Assembly: GCF_918378365.1 (NCBI RefSeq) | Contig: NZ_OU912926.1 | Coordinates: forward strand, 124,001-188,000 | Direction: 5' to 3' | DNA length: 64,000 nucleotides | From: Candidatus Nitrotoga arctica | GTDB lineage: Bacteria; Pseudomonadota; Gammaproteobacteria; Burkholderiales; Gallionellaceae | Made by a program: the position numbers and the translations under genes | The notes under the pieces: generated by a model | Databases searched by the model: none | The model's input: only the letters and a program-made list of their open reading frames with translations | What the model was told of the DNA's origin: nothing | In this document: in pieces, positions 45,955-55,431 of the stretch | Layout: every line of letters starts with the position of its first letter | Position numbering within the stretch: position 1 is the first letter of the stretch

Positions 45955-48018
45955 ATGTTTTCTTCTCCCACGCAGCGCGCCAACAGACGCAAATTTCTTG
46001 TTTTTTCAGGCACGTTTTTGGTACTCGCTGCCATCGGCCTGTTTTACAGCTATTCACGTCCCGCAATCTACCTGGCCGGCGCGCGGGTTCACATCAACCC
46101 CGGTGCGGTTCAGGTCGAAGCGGCCGTGTCCACCGGCGGCACGCAAGGCGCCAATGTTCCGCGCTCGCTCTTGAACGAGCTGCAAGTGCTGACCAGTCGC
46201 CCGCTGGTCAAGGCGGTGCTGGAAAAAATGCCCGATACACAACGTGACACCGCTTCCCGGTTGGGAGCGGACCCGGTTGCCGCCTTGCAAGCGGGGCTGC
46301 AGGCCAAGGTGGCCGAGGGTACGGATGTGGTCGAGGTGACATCACGTGGTCCCGATGCTGTACTTGCCGCCACGCTGGTCAATGAATTGGTTGTTGCCTA
46401 CACCGGCCAGCTGCACGATGCCTATGCAAAAACCTTAGGCAGCTCGTTGGCCCAGATCAGTGACGAAGTCGCCCAACTTACCCAAAAGGTTCAAACCCAG
46501 CGCCGTCAGATGGAAGATTTTCGCCTGCGCCATAACATTGTCTCCTTCGAGCGCGAAGAAAACGAAGTTTTGGGCCGGATCAAGGGCCAAACCGAAGCGC
46601 TCAACAAAGCCCAGGAAAAATTGGCGATTGCTGAAGGCAAGCTGCGCGCGATGACCGAATCTGCAACCGCTGGCAGACCCATTGCAGCGCCAGTGCGAGC
46701 CAATGCCACGCTGGAAAATCTGGAGCAGCGCGCATCCCAGGCTCGCGAAGAGCTTAACGAGATGGGTCGTGGTTTCACGCCTGCATATTTGGCGATGGAC
46801 CCACGCGCACGCGCGGTCAAATATCGTCTGGCCGAGCTAGAGCGTCAGATTGTCAACCAGCGGCAAATCAATGGGCAGGTGGCGCAATCGGACCAGAGTT
46901 CGGCGTTGGCTGACGCGCGTGACGAGGTCAACGCAGCGCGCGATACCATTGCCCGCATGACACAGCAGGCATCAGGCAACCGTGGTGAACTGCAGCAGTT
47001 TGCCTCCCGCTTCAATGAGTTTCGCACCATGCGTGATGAACTTGCGCCGCTGGAGTCGCTGCTGCGCGACGCGATCCAGCGCAATGCACGCCAAGAGGCG
47101 GGTGAGGCCTCGCGCAGGCCATCCGTGCGGGTGGTGGAGCCCGCTTTTGCACCGCGTGAGCCGTGGCAGCCGCAGTACGCGCGCGATGCGGCCATCGTGC
47201 TGGGCGGCGCATTTTTGCTGGCGCTGCTGGCGATGTGGGTGGTTGAACTGTTCAACCGGGTTGACGCGCCGCCCACCTGGGTCGTGTCCCAGCCATCGCC
47301 TTATCCGTCACCTTACCTTGGCAATCCGAGCTACGGCTTGGGATATGACCCGGGGCAGGCCAATGTGGCTGCGCTGGCGCACCGAATGCCGCTTGCGGTG
47401 GAATACGACGGGCGCGCGACGATGCTGCCGCCCGTGATCCACCCGCGCGAGTTGCTGCAAGAAGAGCTGGCAGGCATCCTGACCAATGCCTCGCCCACCG
47501 TGTTGCTGTTTGCCCACCTGCTGCTCAGGGGAGTCAGTCCGGAAGAGGCGGTCGCACTGCGCGGCAGCGATGTCAATACGGCGGCGCGGACACTGCACGT
47601 CGCAAGCATCCATGAAGGCAACGATTTGCGAACTGCAGCGCGCGACATTCCGCTGGACAGCACCTTACATGAGGTGATCGTCAATACTTTAAAAATCACC
47701 CCGGCAGGCGACGCGCAACCGTTGCTCGGCGATGCGAATGCCAAACCGGTTGCGCTCAATGATTTGACGACAGAACTGCTTTACGCGGCTCATGATGCGG
47801 GAGTCGACCAACCCGCTGAAGTCACGCCGGACGCGCTACGCCACACCTGCGCCGCCTTTCTGGCCCGTCAGGGCATTCGCATGGCAGACCTCGCCCGCGC
47901 GGTCGGACAAATGAGCACAACGCAGGCGGCCATCTATAGCGCCATGGCACCCGCCGGAAAGCGGTTGGGGCTGGAACAAGTGGAGCGCTTAATGTTAGCG
48001 GTGCGACAGGCCGCCTAG
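45955..48018 (+). CDS. Polysaccharide co-polymerase (Wzz/GumC-type) fused to a tyrosine-recombinase-like domain
   Basis: The protein has 687 residues and the ATG follows GAAAGG by 9 bases. Residues 13-32 form the first membrane helix, 35-150 a Wzz-like periplasmic part, and 165-380 long coiled coils (AQISDEVAQLTQKVQTQRRQ). A Pro-rich motif (VEPAFAPREPWQPQ, 395-407) precedes the second helix (411-433). This is the classic layout of chain-length regulators. After a Pro/Tyr-rich linker (440-470), residues about 495-665 resemble a phage-integrase catalytic domain: LLLRGVSPEEAVALRGSDV, ARDIPLDSTLHEVI, TPDALRHTCAAFLARQGI and QAAIYSAM. Arg629 and Tyr661 are kept, but the first catalytic Arg and the two His positions appear changed, so recombination activity is unlikely. 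The domain occupies the place where Wzc has its tyrosine kinase. GC is higher than in the neighbours. Confidence 0.75.
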   Translation: MFSSPTQRANRRKFLVFSGTFLVLAAIGLFYSYSRPAIYLAGARVHINPGAVQVEAAVSTGGTQGANVPRSLLNELQVLTSRPLVKAVLEKMPDTQRDTASRLGADPVAALQAGLQAKVAEGTDVVEVTSRGPDAVLAATLVNELVVAYTGQLHDAYAKTLGSSLAQISDEVAQLTQKVQTQRRQMEDFRLRHNIVSFEREENEVLGRIKGQTEALNKAQEKLAIAEGKLRAMTESATAGRPIAAPVRANATLENLEQRASQAREELNEMGRGFTPAYLAMDPRARAVKYRLAELERQIVNQRQINGQVAQSDQSSALADARDEVNAARDTIARMTQQASGNRGELQQFASRFNEFRTMRDELAPLESLLRDAIQRNARQEAGEASRRPSVRVVEPAFAPREPWQPQYARDAAIVLGGAFLLALLAMWVVELFNRVDAPPTWVVSQPSPYPSPYLGNPSYGLGYDPGQANVAALAHRMPLAVEYDGRATMLPPVIHPRELLQEELAGILTNASPTVLLFAHLLLRGVSPEEAVALRGSDVNTAARTLHVASIHEGNDLRTAARDIPLDSTLHEVIVNTLKITPAGDAQPLLGDANAKPVALNDLTTELLYAAHDAGVDQPAEVTPDALRHTCAAFLARQGIRMADLARAVGQMSTTQAAIYSAMAPAGKRLGLEQVERLMLAVRQAA

Positions 48019-48256
48019 ATTCGCTCGCTTTGCTGGGCAAAGGCTCTGGTGTCAAGTATCAAGTACATAGCAAATTCTCTCTATCATTCGAGAGCTATAT
48101 GCCTGTTTATTTCTGTTGAGGTTGGAATCGGATTTAAAGTCGGTTTCATACACCCGTGATATGAGTTTGCTGATATTGAATCTGTCAACTGATTCTGAGA
48201 GCCCGCCAAGCCAAGCATGAGCGAGGCAGCTGGCAGCGCGGATGTGGGGTTAGAAC

Positions 48257-48322
48257 AGGTGATGGAGTAAATTGTTATGTGAGCGGTGAGATGTTGGGCT
48301 TCATTTCATCCGCCCAACCTAT
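48257..48322. repeat. Hairpin repeat flanking the sorAB segment, left copy
   Basis: AGGTGATGGAGTA followed after 19 bases by AGATGTTGGGCTTCATTTCAT and GCCCAAC. GTTGGGC and GCCCAAC form a stem. The same two blocks recur at 50763-50824. The type is widespread in proteobacterial intergenic regions. The rest of 48019-48340 shows no gene. Confidence 0.65.
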
Positions 48323-48340
48323 TCAGCACAACTTTGCGCG

Positions 48341-48811
48341 CTACTTAACACAAGACACGTGGCTGACGCCGTTTTCGTCACCGTAGTTGGTGATGCCGCC
48401 CTCCAGGTTGACGATAAACTGGAGGCCAAAAACAGTGCCGGGCGTGGATGACCAAACGTCGTACAGCGTCCAACCCTGAGAACGTAGTGCTGAAACATTA
48501 CTGCGGTAAGCAATCTCATGACGAATACCTAGCGTACTTCCATCATACCGAGTGAGTGCGACCAGTTCATCTTTAGTTGGCAGACGCCATTTATATCCCA
48601 GTGCCGTGGATGATGAGCAGATATTTATAGCCTCAGCCAAGGTGACGGGAGTAGCTGTAATGGGTGCCCAAGTGAGCCCTCCATTGATGATGTAACCAGG
48701 AGGTAATTTTGCTGGTGCCGCGCTTGGCACCTCCGGTTTTTTTAGCGTATCCGCCCACGCCACGTTCAAAGTTAACAACAAGGCGGTCAAAGTTATGATT
48801 AGTTTTTTCAT
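48341..48811 (-). CDS. Exported DUF1566-like protein
   Basis: The protein has 156 residues. ATG at 48811 opens a clear signal peptide (LIITLTALLLTLNVAWA); the frame is open upstream without a plausible start. The mature part has the Trp/Arg segment YKWRLPTKDELVALTRY and DVWSSTPGTVFGLQF, the typical elements of DUF1566 (Lcl C-terminal) domains, which resemble C-type-lectin or sulfatase-modifying folds and are usually extracellular. Two cysteines (INICSSS and VSCVK) may pair. The function is unknown. Confidence 0.72.
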   Translation of the reverse strand: MKKLIITLTALLLTLNVAWADTLKKPEVPSAAPAKLPPGYIINGGLTWAPITATPVTLAEAINICSSSTALGYKWRLPTKDELVALTRYDGSTLGIRHEIAYRSNVSALRSQGWTLYDVWSSTPGTVFGLQFIVNLEGGITNYGDENGVSHVSCVK

Positions 48812-48857
48812 GTGGCGATAGTACGCTTCATGCACACTTAGAACAAGTATGTATGCA

Positions 48858-49202
48858 TCAAAGAGTGGGGGCCATCGCCCCGCTGCTGCGTTCGGCGCCA
48901 TAGGTTTTGACCAGATAGTCGACGATTGCAGGGATATCTTCGTCTGCAATCTTCGCGCCAAATGGTACCCTCATTTTCTTGACGGTGGCCTCCCAATAGC
49001 CGCGCGGCGAAGCGGACGGCTGCGACTGGATGAAATGAACCGAGTGGCAAGTTATGCAATTGCGTTGGGCCAGCAGGTAGCCGGGTAGTTCGCTCGGCTT
49101 GAAGACGGCGGTTTCGGGCGGTAGCTGGATATCGAGGGCAATTGCAGAGTAAGGTGCAAGGGCACTCGCCACCAGCAGCATGCGAATCAGGGCGTATTTC
49201 AT
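48858..49202 (-). CDS. sorB: Monohaem cytochrome c subunit of sulfite dehydrogenase (SorB-like)
   Basis: The protein has 114 residues. ATG at 49202 (MKYALIRMLLVASALAPYSA) gives a signal peptide for export. A single haem site CITCH follows, and a distal Met, in KKMRVPFGAKI or near the C-terminus, would be the sixth ligand. DEDIPAIVDYLVKTYG is the usual C-terminal helix of class I cytochromes c. It begins 10 bases after the sorA stop and would take electrons from SorA and pass them to a periplasmic cytochrome c. Confidence 0.87.
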   Translation of the reverse strand: MKYALIRMLLVASALAPYSAIALDIQLPPETAVFKPSELPGYLLAQRNCITCHSVHFIQSQPSASPRGYWEATVKKMRVPFGAKIADEDIPAIVDYLVKTYGAERSSGAMAPTL

Positions 49203-49212
49203 GCACTTTTTC

Positions 49213-50475
49213 TTAAACAGCAACGACGTGGGTCGACTCGACCACATTGCGCATATAGCCACCCGAGTTTACCAATGGGCTGAGCGGCTGGCCCTGACCG
49301 ATCCAGTTGACCGCCCGCACCAGAAATTCGTGGTTCCCTTTGTGTTTTGGCGTGAACGCCACGCTCCATTCGCGAAAGGAGTACCTGCCCAGATCCTTGC
49401 CCAGTTGAGCGGCCTGCCAGTTCTTGCCGCCGTCGGGCGAAAATGCAACCTCGGTCACGCCGTACCCGCCATCAAAGGCGATCCCGCGCACGATGACCTG
49501 GCGTCCGTTCTTGATTTGCATGCCGTTGGTCAGGCTGGTCACGAACGAGCGTACGTTCATGCGGTTGATCGGCGTAGTCTTGACGGACTCTTTTCCCGGC
49601 TCGATGCAGGCGCACGGATTATCCGGAATGCGATAGGCCTTGCTCATCCAGAATCCATCGAATACCTTGCCGGTTACTGTAATGTCGGACAGGTGTTTCA
49701 CCCAATAAGTGCCGTAGTAGCCGGGGACGACCAGCCGCACGGGATAGCCATTCAGCAGAGGAAGGTCGGCGCCGTTCATTTGCCACGCCAGCATGACTTC
49801 ACCGTCGAGCGCGTGATCGATATTCAGTGCCTTGATGAAATCGGGCACATTACCTAAGGGCGGCGCGTCGAGGCCATTGAATACGACCTGCATCGAGCCT
49901 GCTTTTAGGCCCGATTTTTCCAGCACCTTGCGCAGCGGGATGCCGGTCCAGCGCGCGTTACCCATGGCACCGTTCGAGAGCTGGCCACCGTTGACGCGCG
50001 GTGTAAAGTGGCCCCGGCTGTTACCGGAACACTGATTGACAGCGACCAGATCGACCGCATCGGCCATTTGCTTGAGGTTGGCAAGCGACAAGTCGAGCGG
50101 TGTATTGACGTTGCCGCCGATGCGCAACCGATAGTTCGACGCATCGATCGAGGTGGGGATGCCGCTCCAGTGATAGCGTACGAAGAACGCGTCATTGGGC
50201 GTAATCACCCCTTCGTTGAATACGCTGAATGGGGTTTCCAGCTGTGGCGGGCGAGCAGTGAGCACGATCAGCGGACGCTTTTGCGGGTATGCGACGAGAT
50301 CACGCTCACCATTTTCGAACGGCAACGTGACGTGACCGGATTCTCCAGCAAGCGCCGTCAATACCGTGCTGCCGAACGAGGTTGCAGCGCCCAAGGTACC
50401 CGCCTGCCTGAGAAGCCTGAGAAAGGCGCGCCGCTGTAATGCAGCCGCTGTCAACACCAAAGTAGGCTTCACCAT
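49213..50475 (-). CDS. sorA: Periplasmic sulfite:cytochrome c oxidoreductase, molybdenum subunit (SorA-like)
   Basis: The 420-residue enzyme oxidises sulfite to sulfate. The N-terminus has a twin-arginine-like signal (LQRRAFLRLLRQAG), so it is exported folded with its molybdopterin cofactor. The molybdenum-binding Cys149 lies in AVNQCSGNSRGHFTPR. YPVRLVVPGYYGTYWVKHL is the sulfite-oxidase fold segment that binds the pterin, and the C-terminal dimerisation domain (about residues 300-405) includes AFDGGYGVTEVAFSPDGG. The paired cytochrome gene fits SorAB. A role in sulfite detoxification or as an energy source is likely. Confidence 0.9.
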   Translation of the reverse strand: MVKPTLVLTAAALQRRAFLRLLRQAGTLGAATSFGSTVLTALAGESGHVTLPFENGERDLVAYPQKRPLIVLTARPPQLETPFSVFNEGVITPNDAFFVRYHWSGIPTSIDASNYRLRIGGNVNTPLDLSLANLKQMADAVDLVAVNQCSGNSRGHFTPRVNGGQLSNGAMGNARWTGIPLRKVLEKSGLKAGSMQVVFNGLDAPPLGNVPDFIKALNIDHALDGEVMLAWQMNGADLPLLNGYPVRLVVPGYYGTYWVKHLSDITVTGKVFDGFWMSKAYRIPDNPCACIEPGKESVKTTPINRMNVRSFVTSLTNGMQIKNGRQVIVRGIAFDGGYGVTEVAFSPDGGKNWQAAQLGKDLGRYSFREWSVAFTPKHKGNHEFLVRAVNWIGQGQPLSPLVNSGGYMRNVVESTHVVAV

Positions 50476-50566
50476 GCTGATCTCCGTTATTGTTATTCAA
50501 TCGGTCAACGCACATTGCCGTTGCCGAGTATAGCGAAAATCTCGATTTCGGCTCTAGGGGATTTGT

Positions 50567-50690
50567 AATGGGCAATGCGATCGTGAGCGCTGCTATGTTA
50601 TTTAGTATGGCGCTTGGCCTGCAAGCACCTTGGCAAGTGAACGATATTTCGTTTGCCGCCAAGCTCGGTAGGTGGGATATCTGCATGACA
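50567..50690 (+). pseudogene. ISL3-type transposase N-terminal remnant
   Basis: An ATG at 50568 reads MLFSMALGLQAPWQVNDISF shortly after the start, matching the N-terminal start of ISL3-family transposases. A GGCTCTAGGGGA sequence (50550-50561) just upstream recalls ISL3 terminal repeats. The similarity is lost after about 40 residues and no DDE domain follows, so only the left end of the element remains. The rest of 50476-50848 holds only the repeat at 50763. Confidence 0.6.
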
Positions 50691-50762
50691 TACCTCCGAA
50701 ATGAATTGCACATTAACTTGGCGGATGTGAGGAATGGCAGTATCGAATTGGCGTGGGCAAAT

Positions 50763-50824
50763 AGGTGATGGAGTAGATGGTGGCGAGGGGTCAGATGTTG
50801 GGCTTCATTTCATTCAGCCAAACC
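50763..50824. repeat. Hairpin repeat flanking the sorAB segment, right copy
   Basis: This is the second copy of the repeat at 48257: AGGTGATGGAGTA, then 17 variable bases, then AGATGTTGGGCTTCATTTCAT. Its right arm (GCCAAAC) is decayed, so the hairpin is weaker. The two copies lie on either side of DUF1566, sorB and sorA. Confidence 0.65.
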
Positions 50825-50848
50825 GGGCTAGTATGAAGTAGAAATAAC

Positions 50849-51943
50849 TTAAGAGTCCTCAGGAGGAGATGGATCATAATGTCCGATACTGATGCTGTTC
50901 TCCGAGAATTTTTTTAGAAAATCTCTGTACCGAAGGGGAAACCACGAACTACCTACCCATGGATGACGGGAGATGAACGCCTCCCCCATACTAGCAAGCA
51001 ACATGAATTCAAAACGAAGTAACTGACCCTGTCGATTTCCATAAATAATCCGGCTGAGTTGGTCATCCTTGTACGGATCAATGCATTGGTCTACTTGTTC
51101 CAGTGAAGTAAACCCAAGGCGAAGCAGGAGACGGACGGTCCAGTCATATGAGAAATCTGACATTCTTCCGTCCGAGCCTAGTTTCTTATCTAAGTACGAC
51201 TTTATAGAATTTGGGGTTATTTCGACGGCCTGCAATTTATCAGCGGAAATTAGATCAGTGACGCGCGAAGTTAGGTCACGATCTGCGTCCTGTATAGCCT
51301 GAAATTCTCGATCTGCAATTTCTAGTAGACCAGCCAACGTCATAAAGCGTCGCTTGATATCCCGTGGAATTGTAATTGAAGATTTATACTGAATATCATG
51401 CTCAATCTCTGCCCATGTGTGCTGCAAAATTGTTCGCACCTGAACCTCAATCTTCGCATTTTCAAATCGTTGGTACTCAGGTAGCGATGTTCGAACGTTA
51501 CCAAGTTTAATGAGATAGTGAACACTTTGGTAACCAAAGCGTTCCTCCTCTATAAGACTCTCGCCCTTGTCAAAGTGTTCAATTACTGAAAATTCCTCGC
51601 GCAACATCTCATCGATTTCTTTGATAGTTCGCGGGAAGAATGTGATTATTCTTATCGCCGCTTGATCAGATATTTGCTCCAGTGGCTGCGGATACATAGG
51701 TTGATTTGGGCCATTCTTGGACGGTTTTGCAGCCTTGCGACCAAAACTAGCTGGATCTTTAGCGCGTGCCTCGATGGAATGAATTTTAATGTAGCGACGC
51801 TTAAGTGCTTCTTCGGCAATTCTCTTTGAAGACGCGGCGAGTTCAGAATAAAAACCCATCACATGCATGTACTCGACGACAGCTACTTGTTCGTGCCTAG
51901 AAAAATCAAACTTCTCAGGTTGTTCTTGCTTAGGATTGCCCAT
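50849..51943 (-). CDS. Stand-alone RelA/SpoT-domain nucleotidyltransferase
   Basis: The protein has about 364 residues; ATG at 51943 is preferred over the GTG at 51961. One RelA/SpoT synthetase domain is visible (about residues 40-215): KIHSIEARAKDPASFGRK binds the pyrophosphate donor, DQAAIRIITFF carries the metal-binding Asp, GYQSVHYLIKLG binds the acceptor base, and EVQVRTILQHTWAEIEHD completes the site. There is no HD hydrolase, TGS or ACT domain. Such enzymes make (p)ppGpp or act as toxic alarmone synthetases in toxin-antitoxin and phage-defence settings. No antitoxin gene is evident beside it. Lower GC and flanking repeats suggest that it was acquired. Confidence 0.8.
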   Translation of the reverse strand: MGNPKQEQPEKFDFSRHEQVAVVEYMHVMGFYSELAASSKRIAEEALKRRYIKIHSIEARAKDPASFGRKAAKPSKNGPNQPMYPQPLEQISDQAAIRIITFFPRTIKEIDEMLREEFSVIEHFDKGESLIEEERFGYQSVHYLIKLGNVRTSLPEYQRFENAKIEVQVRTILQHTWAEIEHDIQYKSSITIPRDIKRRFMTLAGLLEIADREFQAIQDADRDLTSRVTDLISADKLQAVEITPNSIKSYLDKKLGSDGRMSDFSYDWTVRLLLRLGFTSLEQVDQCIDPYKDDQLSRIIYGNRQGQLLRFEFMLLASMGEAFISRHPWVGSSWFPLRYRDFLKKFSENSISIGHYDPSPPEDS

Positions 51944-52033
51944 AGATAAATTAAGCCTCACTTAAACTGCACGAATATATGGGGAAGCAATCAACATTGA
52001 TTTTCCATGATCTAGACCAAGACATTCGTCTTA

Positions 52034-52795
52034 TCAACTGCATTCATTGGTGATGCGCGCGAACTCTGCCACTCCTAGGTTTTCCGCGCGCAATTGCGCA
52101 TCTATTCCCAATCGGACGAAATCATCCTCCGTCAAATAGGCCTTGAGCGTATTACGCAGGGTCTTGCGCCGTTGCCCGAAGGCTGCGGCGACAATTTGTG
52201 CAAATAATTTTTCGTTTTGCACCAGCACTTCGCTTGCTGGCAGCGGGATCATGCGCACAATGGCAGAATCCACTTTGGGTGAGGGCCGAAAAGACTCCGG
52301 CGGAACGTCGAGTAACTTTTCCATGTGGAAACGGTATTGCAGCATCACCGACAAGCGACCATAGGCAGGGGTTGATGGTTCGGCCACCATGCGTTCTACT
52401 ACTTCGTTCTGCAACATAAAGTGCATGTCGTGTATGCGCTCGCAGTAGCCTGAGAAGTGGAACAACAGCGGCGAAGAAATGTTATAGGGCAGATTGCCGA
52501 CAATGCGCAAGGGCGCGGGCAATTGCGCCAGATCAAATTTAAGTGCGTCTCCCGCATGGATGATTAGCTTCTCCTGCGGGTAGTCTTTTTCCAGGTGAGT
52601 GATAATGTCGCGATCGATCTCTACTACATGCAGTTGATTAAGTCGCTGTAGTAATGGGCGAGTCAGCGCACCTAGGCCGGGACCGATTTCCACCATGATA
52701 TCAGCGGCTTCCGGGCGGATTGCGCGGACGATGTCGGCTATGATTTGCTCATCCACCAGGAAATTTTGACCGAATCTTTTACGTGCTGTATGCAT
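52034..52795 (-). CDS. rsmA: 16S rRNA dimethyladenosine transferase RsmA (KsgA)
   Basis: The 253-residue methyltransferase dimethylates A1518 and A1519 of 16S rRNA late in 30S assembly. It starts [16 protein letters not shown]. The SAM-binding motif I is [15 protein letters not shown], the target-adenine motif IV is [14 protein letters not shown], and a C-terminal helical domain contains [13 protein letters not shown]. It follows pdxA on the same strand after a repeat element, in the surA-pdxA-rsmA order widespread in proteobacteria. Confidence 0.95.
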   Translation of the reverse strand: MHTARKRFGQNFLVDEQIIADIVRAIRPEAADIMVEIGPGLGALTRPLLQRLNQLHVVEIDRDIITHLEKDYPQEKLIIHAGDALKFDLAQLPAPLRIVGNLPYNISSPLLFHFSGYCERIHDMHFMLQNEVVERMVAEPSTPAYGRLSVMLQYRFHMEKLLDVPPESFRPSPKVDSAIVRMIPLPASEVLVQNEKLFAQIVAAAFGQRRKTLRNTLKAYLTEDDFVRLGIDAQLRAENLGVAEFARITNECS

Positions 52796-52809
52796 TGGTG
52801 TACCAGGAA

Positions 52810-52877
52810 ATTCTCATTCCTGTGAAAGTGGAAATCCAGTCAAAAAACTGGATCTTTGCTTTCGCGAGGATAACGAC
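52810..52877. repeat. Palindromic intergenic repeat between pdxA and rsmA
   Basis: CATTCCTGTGAAAGTGGAAA, then ATCCAGT caaaaa ACTGGAT, then GCTTTCGCGAGGATAACGAC. It is a degenerate copy of the common proteobacterial repeat with half-sites CATTCCTGCGAAAGCAGGAA. The inner stem ATCCAGT/ACTGGAT is intact; the outer arms have several mismatches. Confidence 0.6.
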
Positions 52878-52884
52878 TTCTAGA

Positions 52885-53886
52885 TCAAGGGAGGGCTGGA
52901 TCATACAGCCCTCCATGTTGGGCCATATCTGCCGCCATCTTGATAGCTTCAAGCAAGCTGCCTGCCTCAGCGCGCCCACTTCCGGCCAGTTCCAGCGCTG
53001 TACCGTGATCTACGGAAGTACGAATGATGGGGAGGCCCAGCGTTACATTCACACCCCGCCCGAAGCTGGCGTATTTCAATACCGGCAGCCCTTGATCGTG
53101 GTACATGGCCAGTACGCAGTCGCATTGTGCAAGCCGTTGTGGGGTGAAAAGCGTGTCGGCGGGTAAGGGTGCGCTAACATTCATGCCTTGCGCGCGCAAC
53201 CGATCCAGCACCGGAATCATGATGTCGATTTCTTCGCGTCCAAGATAACCTCCCTCACCTGCATGAGGATTGAGTCCGGCAACCAGAATGCGAGGCTTGG
53301 CAATGCCGAAACGCCGCGTAAGATCACATTGAATAACGTGCAGCACATTTTCCAATAATGCAGGTGTAATAGCGTCGGCTACTTGCCGCAAAGGTAGGTG
53401 AGTAGTGGCTAGCGCCACACGCAGGCCGCCGCCCACAAGCATCATTACTACTTGTTCGGCATGCAACTTTTCCGCTAGAAATTCGGTGTGTCCAGTGAAA
53501 GGAATGTCGGCATCATTAATGATGCCTTTGTGTACAGGCAAGGTGACCATGCCAGCGAATTCTCCCGACTGGCAACCTTGCATCGCGCGAATTAGCAGAT
53601 TGAGAACATAAGGACTGTTGGCTGAGTTTAGCTGGCCCACCTGAACGGGTTGTGCCGTTGGCACATGCAGCACGCGCAAATGACCGAATGGCAGAGGCAA
53701 TATTTGCTGCGGATTATAATCATGCCATTGAATATTTAGCCCAAGCAGCGCTGCGCGCTGTTGCAGCATGTGCTTGTCGGCCAGCACCACCAGTGCTTGC
53801 TCATGTTGGGCCAATTGCAAACATAGGTCGGGGCCAATGCCAGCTGGCTCCCCGGCGGCAACAGCCAACAACGCGGCCTGCGCCAT
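52885..53886 (-). CDS. pdxA: 4-hydroxythreonine-4-phosphate dehydrogenase PdxA
   Basis: The 333-residue NAD-dependent enzyme acts in the DXP-dependent route to pyridoxal phosphate. It begins [19 protein letters not shown]. The metal-binding His residues lie in the HTEFLA segment, in LNPHAGEGG and in [13 protein letters not shown]; the C-terminal [13 protein letters not shown] binds cofactor. The start ATG overlaps the surA stop by one base (TGATG), so the genes are translationally coupled. Confidence 0.94.
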   Translation of the reverse strand: MAQAALLAVAAGEPAGIGPDLCLQLAQHEQALVVLADKHMLQQRAALLGLNIQWHDYNPQQILPLPFGHLRVLHVPTAQPVQVGQLNSANSPYVLNLLIRAMQGCQSGEFAGMVTLPVHKGIINDADIPFTGHTEFLAEKLHAEQVVMMLVGGGLRVALATTHLPLRQVADAITPALLENVLHVIQCDLTRRFGIAKPRILVAGLNPHAGEGGYLGREEIDIMIPVLDRLRAQGMNVSAPLPADTLFTPQRLAQCDCVLAMYHDQGLPVLKYASFGRGVNVTLGLPIIRTSVDHGTALELAGSGRAEAGSLLEAIKMAADMAQHGGLYDPALP

Positions 53887-55403
53887 CAGAGTGCTTGTTC
53901 GAGTCGATACTCGATGGTAGCCCCGTCGCGTAACTGGCGCAGCCAGTCCTGATACGCAGCATCGGATTTATCGGCACGTATCGCCATTTGCGCCTGTTTC
54001 TTTTTCTCTTTCACACTTACATCGGTGCTGCGGCGGTCCAATACCTGAATCAGATGCCAGCCGAAGGTAGACTGCACAGCGCCACTCATCTGTCCGATTT
54101 CCAATTGATTCATCGCGGCCTCAAATTCAGGCACCGTATCACCGGGTGAAATCCAGCCCAAATCGCCGCCCTTCGCGGCACTGCCGTCCTCGGAATAAAG
54201 TTTGGCCTGCTTGGTAAAGTCAGCGCCCTTCTCTATTCGCTGCTTGATGACCAACAGACGGCTCTTGGCTTCATTTTCTGGCACCAGTTCGCTGGTTTTG
54301 ATCAAGATGTGACGTGCTTCGGTCTGTCCGATGACGATTGAATTCTCTTTGCTGCGTTTCTCAAGTAGTTTGAGGATGTGAAAACCGTTAGGGCTACGAA
54401 ACACCGGGCTGGTCTCGCCGGGGGCCATCTTTCTCAATATTTCCATAAAAATGGCAGGCGTACGATCAGCTGATCGCCAGCCTAGATTACCGCCCTCTAA
54501 GGCGTCCTTGGCATCAGAAAATCCTGCAGCCACCTGAGCGAATTCCGCGCCACCGCGCAATTGTGCCAAGGCTTGATCGGCACGTTGTCGGGTAGCCTGG
54601 ATTTTATCGGCACTGGCCTGCTCCGGTACCAGTACCAAAATGTGTGCTAAATGGAATTCCTCACCCTTACCTAATTGCTTGGCCTGGTTATTAAGGTAAT
54701 TATCGACCTCGCCCTCGCTGATCACCAATTTACTGTCCACTTCGCGCTCACGCAGACGAGCATAAATAATTTCGCCTCGAATTTCCTCTCGAAATTTTTT
54801 GAAGTCCACGCCTTCCTTTTCCAACTGAGCGCGAAACTCGGTCAACGAGGGGAATTTATTTTCCTTGGCGATGCGCTGCATGGTTTTGTCGAGCTGAATA
54901 TCATCAATGCGGATGCCGGTTTCTTTGGCAAACTGGACTTGCAACATTTCCGTGATCATGCGTTCTAGTAACTGTTTTTTCAACATATCTATGGCCGGTA
55001 ACGCAGTGCCCTGTTTTTTCAACTGGCGCTCTACGATGCCGAGCCGGTCTTCAAGTTCGTAGCGGGTAATCGCATCGTTGTTTACCACAGCGACAATCTG
55101 ATCGATCAATACAGGCCCTGTTTGTACCGTGATTTTTTTTGTTATATCAGGGGTTTGTAAATCAACGGCAGGTGGTAAGGTTGGATTCTGCGACGATAGT
55201 TTTTTTGCTGTGCCGGGGGCCGGCACATCAGTTGCAGGGGTTGCAGGAGTTATAGAGGGTGCAGGAGTTGTAGAAGGTGTAGTCTGAGTTGGCGCTTTGA
55301 TTTTTTTTGTTGTACCGGAGGTTTTCTGCAAGCCAGCGGCATAGACGTTTGCCGTGCAGGCTAGTGACAGAAGGAGTGCCAGCATCAACTTGATATGCAG
55401 CAT
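53886..55403 (-). CDS. surA: Periplasmic chaperone/peptidyl-prolyl isomerase SurA
   Basis: The 505-residue protein escorts outer-membrane proteins to the BAM complex. A signal peptide ([17 protein letters not shown]) is followed by an unusual Thr/Pro-rich stretch of about 70 residues ([20 protein letters not shown]), which makes it longer than E. coli SurA (428). The N-terminal chaperone domain starts [19 protein letters not shown]. Two parvulin domains follow: [15 protein letters not shown] to [11 protein letters not shown] and [13 protein letters not shown] to [11 protein letters not shown]. It lies 29 bases downstream of lptD on the same strand, the classic lptD-surA-pdxA-rsmA order. Confidence 0.94.
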   Translation of the reverse strand: MLHIKLMLALLLSLACTANVYAAGLQKTSGTTKKIKAPTQTTPSTTPAPSITPATPATDVPAPGTAKKLSSQNPTLPPAVDLQTPDITKKITVQTGPVLIDQIVAVVNNDAITRYELEDRLGIVERQLKKQGTALPAIDMLKKQLLERMITEMLQVQFAKETGIRIDDIQLDKTMQRIAKENKFPSLTEFRAQLEKEGVDFKKFREEIRGEIIYARLREREVDSKLVISEGEVDNYLNNQAKQLGKGEEFHLAHILVLVPEQASADKIQATRQRADQALAQLRGGAEFAQVAAGFSDAKDALEGGNLGWRSADRTPAIFMEILRKMAPGETSPVFRSPNGFHILKLLEKRSKENSIVIGQTEARHILIKTSELVPENEAKSRLLVIKQRIEKGADFTKQAKLYSEDGSAAKGGDLGWISPGDTVPEFEAAMNQLEIGQMSGAVQSTFGWHLIQVLDRRSTDVSVKEKKKQAQMAIRADKSDAAYQDWLRQLRDGATIEYRLEQAL

Positions 55404-55431
55404 AATGATCTTTTTCCTAAGTGAAAATTTG

